A DNA stretch of 9,428 bases from Candidatus Aenigmatarchaeota archaeon (GTDB lineage Archaea > Aenigmatarchaeota > Aenigmatarchaeia > QMZS01): the NCBI GenBank assembly GCA_003663295.1, contig QMZS01000031.1, forward strand, positions 1 through 9,428, given 5' to 3'. Positions 1 to 4,901 of the stretch are shown one piece after another. Position 1 is the stretch's first letter. Each line of letters opens with the position of its first letter. Made by a program: the position numbers and the translations under genes. A model generated the notes under the pieces. That model was not told the DNA's origin. It worked only from the letters and a program-made list of their open reading frames with translations, and did not search any database.

Positions 1-448
1 TATCTTACCAATTTCCAGTTCTTTATATATATTTTTTGAATTAAATCTCTCTAAAAATGATTGCGAATCTGTTAATAGCGATTCCAGAATTAACAAATTA
101 TCTTTAAAAGGATTTCTTAACAAGGAGTATGTTACTGTCAACTTACCTTTTTTTGAGCAAATTAAAGCGGTATGTATAAAATTACAAAAGTCTGAAAGTG
201 TGCTCGTAAAAATTTGTTTATAGGTCAATTCATCGGCTTGTTTGATACAGCCATTGAATATCATCCATTGGTATAATTTTTCACTTTTTAAATTAACAAA
301 AGATTGGGGTCTCTTGTTTTTTAAAATGAAAGCTTCACTGAGAATTCTCCATTTATTTCACCTTGTTTAAGTAATTTACTAAAAAGTTAAGTAAAGAATT
401 GCAATAGCGGTGTGAGAATAGATATTTTTGTGGTGGAGAATAAGACAT
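1..448 (-). pseudogene. Frameshifted unknown gene, truncated by the window edge
   Basis: I do not recognise this protein. On the minus strand, an ATG at 448-446 opens a 31-codon frame (beginning MSYSPPQKYLF) that ends at TAA 355-353. From position 357 down to 1 the neighbouring frame has no stop for 119 codons and reads like a normal protein (for example WRILSEAFILKNKRPQSF, then YSLLRNPFKDNLLILESLL). Omitting one base around 355-358 joins the two frames smoothly (...NYLNKV then NKWRIL...). The second frame has no ATG before 264-262, so the protein-like sequence upstream of that point would otherwise go untranslated. The gene starts 5 nt after the DUF106 stop on the same strand, so the two are probably co-transcribed. 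I infer a recent one-base indel, a sequencing error or, less likely, a +1 recoding site. The C-terminus lies outside the window. No family motif is evident; the composition suggests a soluble helical protein. Confidence 0.6.
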
Positions 449-453
449 TTTAA

Positions 454-915
454 TTACATTCCAACATCAAAAATTTTCCTGAAGACAAGACCCGAAATAA
501 CGGAAGTAAATATGAAGATCCCCAACCATCCAAGCGAATTTCCAACAAAAGGTATTGAAAAAGGAAGGTTCAAAACTGTTTTGCTAAAGAACATTGGTAT
601 TATATAAAAAGCAACAAGAACTACGAGGCTGGAAATCATCATAGGTTTCATTGTCTGCCCCATTAGTTTCTTCTGGATTCCAACGCTTTTTGACATTAGT
701 TCATTTAGTTTTTTAGTGTTTGGAGCTTCGCCATCTTTAGTGTTTTTCATTTCCTTGCTCACGGTTTTCATAGCTTGATTTGTTTTTTTCATCTCCATTT
801 TCATGGCTTTGACCAAATCAACATCCATTAGTTTTTTCTGGATTAGTGTTTGCAATAAGGTGACAGAAATAGCAATAAGCACAATTATCAGGACTTCCAT
901 AACTATTAAAAACAT
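454..915 (-). CDS. DUF106 / EMC3-like (Oxa1-superfamily) membrane protein
   Basis: This is a 153-residue integral membrane protein of the archaeal DUF106 family, related to YidC/Oxa1, EMC3 and GET1, which help insert membrane proteins. The layout fits the family. A first transmembrane helix lies at about residues 2-22. A basic, Lys/Met-rich cytoplasmic region at about 28-90 is likely a coiled coil; it contains KKLM, KAMKMEMKK and a second KKLMGQTMKPMM stretch. Two further hydrophobic segments lie at about 93-112 and 126-147. The Met-rich amphipathic coil is typical of the substrate-contacting region in this superfamily. The first ATG is used here; M6 (position 900) is an alternative start that keeps the whole first helix. 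It diverges from the DHH nuclease gene with 8 bp between the starts. Family assignment is firm; the exact role (insertase or quality control) is inferred from relatives. Confidence 0.85.
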   Translation of the reverse strand: MFLIVMEVLIIVLIAISVTLLQTLIQKKLMDVDLVKAMKMEMKKTNQAMKTVSKEMKNTKDGEAPNTKKLNELMSKSVGIQKKLMGQTMKPMMISSLVVLVAFYIIPMFFSKTVLNLPFSIPFVGNSLGWLGIFIFTSVISGLVFRKIFDVGM

Positions 916-923
916 TATATTAG
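916..923. other. 8-bp divergent intergenic gap between start codons
   Basis: Only 8 bases separate the annotated ATG of the minus-strand DUF106 gene (915) from the ATG of the plus-strand DHH gene (924). An AT-rich stretch ATTATATTAG spans 914-923. Archaeal TATA boxes sit about 25 bp from the transcription start, so at least one promoter must lie inside the opposite coding region, or DUF106 starts at the inner ATG (900). A TATA-like CTATTAAAAA at 903-912 is a weak candidate for the plus-strand gene. Confidence 0.3.
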
Positions 924-2219
924 ATGGACTTTACTGGAGCCGTTATCAAGGCAAGAAATGCAAATAAAATATTGCTTGTTTCCCATTATGATTGCGATGG
1001 TCTTTGTTCAGCGAAGATTTTATCTGATGCCCTGAAGAAAGAGAACAAGGAAATAAAAATAAAAATTGCAAAAGAAATCTCTTCTGAGGTAATTGAAGAA
1101 GTGGAAAAGATTTTTGATGAAGGAAATTTTGAGTTAATAATTTTCTCTGACTTGGGTTCTGGATATTTAAGTTTGCTCCCCAAAGATAAAGAGATTGTTA
1201 TCCTTGATCACCACGTTCCTGAGAAAGTTGAGGTTCCAAAAAATATTCTTCAGGTAAATCCCTGTATCGAGGGTAAGGAATTATGCGGAGCTGGAGTCTG
1301 TTATTTGTTTGTTTCTGAATTTGGAAACTATGACGAGCTTATAGATTATGCTATTGTTGGTTCTATTGGAGACCACCAGATCGAAACTGATGAAAATAAA
1401 AAAGTAATGGAACGGGCTGAAGAACTTGGGCGATTAAGAATTGAGCCCGGTCTGAATATATTCGGGCATGTGAATCGACCAATACACGAAACTTTATCCA
1501 GAGCAAACTTTTTTCCGTTAAATGGCCACTCTGAAGTTGTCCAGTTTTTATCGGAGTTGGATATTGAACTGCACCACAATGGCAAAATAAAAAGTTATTA
1601 TGACCTTTCAGATGATGAAAAAAAGAAATTGTCCCTCGAGATAATCAAGGAAAGGATAAGCAACAATATTGATGAGCCCGCAAATATTTTTTCAAACATT
1701 TATATTCTCACAAATCAGCCAAGAGAATTTATGGACGCTTTTGAATTCTCAACTACATTCAATTCATTTGGAAGACTTGAAAAATATGAAGAAGTCTTTG
1801 AGATGCTGGACGGGAACATGGACATACTCACTGAAGTAAGGCGGGAATACGGGCGAAAACTTTCTGGTTATCTGGCGTGGGCTGAGAGGAATCTGAAGAA
1901 ATTCCCTCAGACCGAGAATATTCTATTTATATACGCAAAGGATAAAATAGATGAAAATATGATTGGGACCATAGCGTCCATTATGATAAATGGATCCATT
2001 GATAAAGATGTTGTTGTTGGTCTCGCCTATGCGGAGGATGGAGTAAAGCTGTCTACAAGGTCAAAGATGCCCGGGATTGATTTAGATGAAATTGTCTCCA
2101 GAATCTGCGGGAAACTTGGTGGGGGTGGCGGAGGTCATAAAGAAGCCGCTGGAGGCAAAATAGAAAAGGGGAAAGAGGAAGAATTTATTGAGTTGTTTGG
2201 GAAGGAGATTGATGGATAA
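924..2219 (+). CDS. DHH/DHHA1 phosphoesterase, archaeal RecJ-like single-strand exonuclease
   Basis: This 431-residue protein has the full set of RecJ-type DHH motifs. HYDCDG at 21-26 is motif I, SDLG at 75-78 carries motif II, DHH at 95-97 is motif III and GDH at 149-151 is motif IV. These Asp and His residues bind the two catalytic metal ions. The C-terminal DHHA1 domain ends with the nucleic-acid-binding glycine loop GGGGGGHKEAAGG at 399-411. The length matches archaeal RecJ-like proteins, which lack the OB domain of bacterial RecJ. Known relatives include GAN, the GINS-associated nuclease of the archaeal replisome, and other RecJ-like exonucleases acting on ssDNA or RNA. Sequence alone does not say which subgroup this is, so no symbol is given. 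A primase gene lies close by on the opposite strand, which fits a replication or repair role but does not prove one. Confidence 0.9.
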   Translation: MDFTGAVIKARNANKILLVSHYDCDGLCSAKILSDALKKENKEIKIKIAKEISSEVIEEVEKIFDEGNFELIIFSDLGSGYLSLLPKDKEIVILDHHVPEKVEVPKNILQVNPCIEGKELCGAGVCYLFVSEFGNYDELIDYAIVGSIGDHQIETDENKKVMERAEELGRLRIEPGLNIFGHVNRPIHETLSRANFFPLNGHSEVVQFLSELDIELHHNGKIKSYYDLSDDEKKKLSLEIIKERISNNIDEPANIFSNIYILTNQPREFMDAFEFSTTFNSFGRLEKYEEVFEMLDGNMDILTEVRREYGRKLSGYLAWAERNLKKFPQTENILFIYAKDKIDENMIGTIASIMINGSIDKDVVVGLAYAEDGVKLSTRSKMPGIDLDEIVSRICGKLGGGGGGHKEAAGGKIEKGKEEEFIELFGKEIDG

Positions 2220-2268
2220 ATTGTGATTAAATAAGATTTAGATTGGTTTTGCGTTTTAAATAAACATA

Positions 2269-2403
2269 ATGAATTATTTTATGAGATGTGAAAGGTGTAA
2301 GTCTAGTGGGAGTGAATTAAAAGAACAGCCATTTCCTTGTCCGCGTTGTGGTAAAAAAGTTGCAATGTGTCCAATATGTGGGTGGCATCCAGGTTGTAAC
2401 TAA
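2269..2403 (+). CDS. 44-residue zinc-ribbon protein
   Basis: A short frame starts at ATG 2269 and stops at TAA 2401. It encodes a protein built almost entirely of Cys knuckles: RCERC at 6-10, CPRCG at 24-28, CPICG at 34-38 and a last Cys at 43. The first two CxxC pairs, or the second and third, can form a zinc ribbon, and the spacing allows two metal sites. It resembles in style the small archaeal CPxCG zinc-ribbon proteins (DUF1610/HVO_2753-like), some of which are linked to RNA binding or regulation. I cannot assign it to one family with certainty. M5 (position 2281) is an alternative start that leaves all cysteines intact. A TATA-like TTTTAAATAAA lies just upstream (2253-2263). It lies 49 bp after the DHH gene and converges with the primase gene, 27 bp from that gene's stop. 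Confidence 0.75.
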   Translation: MNYFMRCERCKSSGSELKEQPFPCPRCGKKVAMCPICGWHPGCN

Positions 2404-2430
2404 AAATTAATTAATAGAGTTTGGAAAAAA

Positions 2431-3702
2431 CTAAACCCTCTTTTTAATCCTCTTCCTTTTTTTCTTCCCCCCGCTTTGTTTGATAATTGCAAAGTTAATT
2501 GGATTCTTTATTTTTTCGCAGAGAGGAACCTGTTGGCAAATTCCAATATCCCTGTAGAAAGATCCGTTGCTGCAGTTTGGTGGAAGGATTCTTTTGTTTT
2601 GTTTCTTGTGCCAGATTAACTGGGCTCTGACATAATTTTCCTTTAACCCGACTTTCTTTCCCCAGTCCATTACTGTTTTTTCAACTTCAAGCATTGGCCA
2701 GTTGCAGCTTCTTAAGAAAGTTGTGATGGTAAACACGCTTCTTTTTCTCCCATCAGGAATTCCTTCAAGAATTTTTTGGATGCAGGGGGGAAAGTTTCCT
2801 TCTTCAACTCTGTCTTTATAGGATTCCATTAAAGTGGGTGCCTGAGTTTCTTTTGGTTTAACTTTCCTTCTTTCAAACCAGTCATAGGCATCAACTATCA
2901 GTTTTCTTGCATCAGTTCCCCCAGTATCAATCTCTTTGAAAACCACATTTTCCATTTTTGCGTCTTCAACTTTGAATTTTTCCAGTTTATTTGGTTCAAT
3001 TAAGATAGAAGCAAGACCTGTTTTTTCGTGGAGAGAATAAGGCATCCTAAATAAGTGTCTTGAACTCCAGTCTTTTTCAACTTCCACATATTTGAAGGGA
3101 TTTTTATCTTTGATCGCTTCGCCTTTTGTCAGCTCTTTTATTGATCCTGCATGTTCCACAAGTTTGTCCCAGAGTTCTTCTTTAATCTGTTCCCTAAGAT
3201 AATTTGACAAGATTTTTGGAAGCCCCGGGTATAATAATCTGAGTTCTTTATCATCAAGGATTTCTTCCGCTGGAAAATTCTCCCAGAAAACGCAGAAATG
3301 AAATCCCCGTCTCCCGGAAAATTTCAGTATATATTTTAAATTGTATTTTTCAATAAAATTTCTTATAAGGCAAGCTGTGATGTTTGCCTCTTCCATACCC
3401 AGGCCCGAATCAATATCAATCACCCAATCAAAGCCTGTTCTTAATTCGTCGTAGTTTCTTTCGTCTATCAGCAAAGGATTCCTCCATCGCTCCACAGAGC
3501 CGTGAAAGGAAACTGCTCCGCGTTCAGTTAATCTCGCAATATCATTTGGGTAAAATATGGTTGTAGGTCTTTTGAAATACATCCCGTCAACATTGCGCGC
3601 AACAACCTCCCGATTCACCCCAAATTTGCACATAATCTCTTGCAGTTTTTCATCTGAGTAATATTTTATTGTCTGAGCTCTTTCGGGTTTTTTTAGTTCC
3701 AT
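2431..3702 (-). CDS. Compact DNA primase: PriS-like catalytic domain fused to a PriL-like Fe-S domain
   Basis: This protein of 423 residues would make RNA/DNA primers at the replication fork. The N-terminal part shows the archaeal/eukaryotic small-subunit (PriS) motifs: the metal-binding DID at 96-98, SGRRGFH at 129-135 (the SxxxGxH nucleotide-binding motif), and a third region DWSSRHLFRMPYSLHEKTG at 211-229 with a probable catalytic Asp211. After a linker at about 280-300, the C-terminal part resembles the PriL iron-sulfur domain. It has PPC at 305-307, then C377, C389 and C395 in a PPNC...GIC...PLC...NP pattern; C333 is an extra cysteine. The chain ends in a Lys/Arg tail (413-422). Normal archaea split these parts between two subunits; fused compact primases are known from Nanoarchaeum and related DPANN. 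The start is ATG 3702, about 33 nt from a TATA-like box. The stop is TAG. Confidence 0.85.
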   Translation of the reverse strand: MELKKPERAQTIKYYSDEKLQEIMCKFGVNREVVARNVDGMYFKRPTTIFYPNDIARLTERGAVSFHGSVERWRNPLLIDERNYDELRTGFDWVIDIDSGLGMEEANITACLIRNFIEKYNLKYILKFSGRRGFHFCVFWENFPAEEILDDKELRLLYPGLPKILSNYLREQIKEELWDKLVEHAGSIKELTKGEAIKDKNPFKYVEVEKDWSSRHLFRMPYSLHEKTGLASILIEPNKLEKFKVEDAKMENVVFKEIDTGGTDARKLIVDAYDWFERRKVKPKETQAPTLMESYKDRVEEGNFPPCIQKILEGIPDGRKRSVFTITTFLRSCNWPMLEVEKTVMDWGKKVGLKENYVRAQLIWHKKQNKRILPPNCSNGSFYRDIGICQQVPLCEKIKNPINFAIIKQSGGKKKRKRIKKRV

Positions 3703-3730
3703 AATTCAGAAATAACAGAATAAGTTATTA

Positions 3731-3740
3731 GTTTTATATT
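3731..3740 (-). promoter_or_regulatory. Likely TATA box for the primase gene
   Basis: Read on the minus strand this is AATATAAAAC. Its centre is about 33 nt before the primase ATG, so transcription would start about 5-8 nt ahead of the codon. This suits the short-leader genes of archaea. It lies between the stop of the upstream 85-residue gene and the primase, so the primase may be transcribed independently of that gene. Confidence 0.5.
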
Positions 3741-3746
3741 GGATGT

Positions 3747-4004
3747 TTATTTTTTTAGATTTCGAAGGTATTCTTTGCCTTCTGAGTGTCCTGTTTCATA
3801 ATCCATATTGAAAGTATGCAATCCAGTCATCATTTCACGTCTTTTCCGTCTTCCAGTCAAACCATCATAAAATCCAAGGAATTCGTTTAGTTTACCGGTT
3901 AATTTTTCATTATAAGCCCCTTTATCTTTTAGTGCAATTTCTATGTCCGGAATTCCTTCTAATTTACCAAATAAAGTATAAGCTATCTTAATATCCAAAT
4001 TCAT
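3747..4004 (-). CDS. Small conserved-looking protein of unknown function (85 residues)
   Basis: I do not recognise a family. From ATG 4004 the protein has 85 residues; a GTG at 4013 would add three (MVK). The first half is mildly acidic and helical (LDIKIAYTLFGKLEGIPDIE). The middle carries a strongly basic patch GRRKRREMM, followed by a TGLHTFNMDYETGHSEGKEYL segment rich in His, Tyr and Gly. There is no signal peptide, membrane segment or Cys motif. ATG 4004 is preferred because TTTAAAA on the minus strand (about 4026-4032) lies about 25 nt upstream, a good leaderless distance. It follows the aIF1 stop by 28 bp and precedes the primase on the same strand. The basic patch might contact nucleic acid, but that is a guess. 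Confidence 0.65.
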   Translation of the reverse strand: MNLDIKIAYTLFGKLEGIPDIEIALKDKGAYNEKLTGKLNEFLGFYDGLTGRRKRREMMTGLHTFNMDYETGHSEGKEYLRNLKK

Positions 4005-4032
4005 TTTAACCACTTAGATATAAGGTTTTAAA

Positions 4033-4341
4033 TTATTTTATCTCAATCTGTTCTTTTTTAAATCCTTCTTTCATCAGCAATTCTTTTAATTTTTCTTTGT
4101 GTTCTCCCTGAAGCCAGAGTTCTTTCTTTTTGATTGTTCCCCCGCATGCAAGAGTTTGCTTGAATTTTTTCAGTAATTTCTTGATTTCAACGTTTTTCGG
4201 GTCAATTCCTGAGATTATGCTAATTTTCTTTCTAAACCGACCTTCTGCGGTGTAAATCATAATTTTTTGTTCTTCTATAACTGCTTTATCGCAGACACAA
4301 ATATCTTTTGGTAAACCGCAAACTGGACAAATATCATCCAT
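4033..4341 (-). CDS. Translation initiation factor aIF1 (SUI1 family)
   Basis: This is the archaeal homologue of eIF1, which binds the small ribosomal subunit near the P site and controls start-codon selection. The 102-residue protein has the usual archaeal N-terminal zinc knuckle ICPVCGLPKDICVC, with Cys 5, 8, 15 and 17. The SUI1 core follows: a basic region GRFRKKISIISGID (34-47), the diagnostic LACGGT at 64-69, and QGEH at 78-81 before the last helix LKELLMKEGF. Length and order match archaeal SUI1 proteins. Its start codon overlaps the uL29 stop by 8 bp, so the two genes are translationally linked. In many archaea SUI1 follows uL29 in the S10/spc ribosomal cluster, next to RNase P subunit and uS17 genes. 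Here those neighbours are absent. Confidence 0.93.
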   Translation of the reverse strand: MDDICPVCGLPKDICVCDKAVIEEQKIMIYTAEGRFRKKISIISGIDPKNVEIKKLLKKFKQTLACGGTIKKKELWLQGEHKEKLKELLMKEGFKKEQIEIK

Positions 4342-4528
4342 TATTTAATGAAGTTTTTATTCTGGCAACAGTTCTCTTGATTTCTTTCAATCTCCCAGGG
4401 TTTTTAACTGTACCGCCAATAGCAACACTACTCCTTTCTTTTGCAAGTTCCAATTTAAACTCTTTTATTTTTTTCAGTTTTTCTTCTGTCTGCATCTTCA
4501 GAACTTCATGTTGTTTCAATATTGCCAT
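4334..4528 (-). CDS. rpl29: Large-subunit ribosomal protein uL29
   Basis: This 64-residue protein is uL29, a two-helix protein near the peptide exit tunnel that helps dock the signal recognition particle and nascent-chain factors. The sequence fits: a long first helix (about 10-32, EEKLKKIKEFKLELAKERS), a short loop GGTVKNPGRL at 38-47, and a second basic helix KEIKRTVARIKTSL. The motif NPGRLKEIKRTVARIKT is highly typical of archaeal uL29. Start ATG 4528 lies 28 nt after the eL40 stop. Its end overlaps the aIF1 start by 8 bp. It belongs to a short operon eL40-uL29-aIF1. Confidence 0.93.
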   Translation of the reverse strand: MAILKQHEVLKMQTEEKLKKIKEFKLELAKERSSVAIGGTVKNPGRLKEIKRTVARIKTSLNNG

Positions 4529-4556
4529 AATTTAATTATATTTGTCTTTAAATATG

Positions 4557-4736
4557 TCATCTTTTACCTTCTTTGGATTTTGCTCTAAACTTAGAATATC
4601 CGCAGGTTCTGCACTTTATGTCTCCGGATTTTATTTTCTGAGGGTTTGATCTCATTTTATGCTTGCATTTAAGGCAAACAAACACATTTTTGAATAGTCT
4701 CTCGAAAGTTGCTCCGGTTACTTTCTTTCCTCCCAT
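4557..4736 (-). CDS. rpl40e: Large-subunit ribosomal protein eL40
   Basis: A 59-residue frame starts at ATG 4736 and ends at TGA 4559-4557. It matches archaeal eL40, a zinc-binding protein of the 50S subunit near the factor-binding region. Two CxxC knuckles, C21-C24 and C42-C45, frame a basic loop. The segments ATFERLFKNVFVCLKCK (9-25) and IKCRTCGYSKFRAKSKE (40-56) follow the family pattern: RLF, then xNVFVC, then KCRxCG, then a basic C-terminal tail. Free-standing archaeal eL40 proteins are usually about 50-60 residues. It is the first gene of the eL40-uL29-aIF1 unit and lies directly behind the duplicated promoter region 4742-4870. Confidence 0.85.
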   Translation of the reverse strand: MGGKKVTGATFERLFKNVFVCLKCKHKMRSNPQKIKSGDIKCRTCGYSKFRAKSKEGKR

Positions 4737-4741
4737 AAAAC

Positions 4742-4766
4742 CCTTTTCTTTTTAAAAAAGAAAAGG
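4742..4766. repeat. 12-bp perfect inverted repeat in the eL40 leader
   Basis: CCTTTTCTTTTT (4742-4753), a single A, then AAAAAGAAAAGG (4755-4766) form a perfect palindrome with one central base. On the transcript it ends 5 nt before the eL40 ATG, and its far end lies near the start site predicted from the proximal TATA box. It could be an operator, or a hairpin at the very 5' end of the message that influences translation of eL40. A chance product of low-complexity A/T DNA is possible, but a 12-bp perfect arm with matching C/G positions is unusual. Confidence 0.6.
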
Positions 4767-4813
4767 TCTTTACCCAAAAAAAGAAAAAACTTTATATATT
4801 TCACAAAACTTTG
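4764..4813 (-). promoter_or_regulatory. Proximal TATA promoter of the eL40 operon (repeat copy 1)
   Basis: On the minus strand this copy reads CAAAGTTTTGTGAAATATAT followed by AAAGTTTT and, further on, GGGTAAAGACCT. GTGAAA directly before TATATAAAG resembles an archaeal BRE plus TATA box. The TATA centre near 4795 puts the transcription start at about 4768, giving a leader of about 32 nt. It is one half of a direct duplication with 4823-4866. Confidence 0.6.
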
Positions 4814-4822
4814 CGAGAATAG

Positions 4823-4866
4823 AGGTCTTTACCCCAAAAAAACTTTATATATATTACAAAACTTTG
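4823..4866 (-). promoter_or_regulatory. Distal TATA promoter of the eL40 operon (repeat copy 2)
   Basis: This is the second copy of the promoter block, in the same orientation as copy 1: minus-strand CAAAGTTTTGTAATATATAT, then AAAGTTTTTTT, then GGGGTAAAGACCT. It differs from copy 1 by a few substitutions and a 6-bp gap in the T-rich segment. A start about 25 nt beyond its TATA box would fall near 4820 and give a leader of about 85 nt that includes copy 1. It may be a second functional promoter or a relic of duplication. Confidence 0.5.
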
Positions 4867-4870
4867 GGGT
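4831..4870. repeat. 8-bp inverted repeat around the distal TATA box
   Basis: ACCCCAAA at 4831-4838 and TTTGGGGT at 4863-4870 are perfect inverted copies that flank the distal TATA element at 24 bp spacing. The G/C runs stand out in very AT-rich DNA. The arrangement would suit a dimeric repressor covering the TATA box, but no regulator is known here. Confidence 0.5.
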
Positions 4871-4901
4871 GATGGATATATTTATTTATAAAAATATTGG
4901 A

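Noticed and set aside
2404..2430. Intrinsic terminator between the zinc-ribbon and primase genes
   Set aside because: AGTTT/AAACT forms only a 5-bp weak stem and no strong T-run follows in the right place for either gene.
4737..4901. CRISPR array or small structured RNA gene in the repeat-rich gap
   Set aside because: There are only two unequal copies with an internal TATA box, no regular spacers, and no tRNA-like or box C/D elements; a duplicated promoter explains it better.
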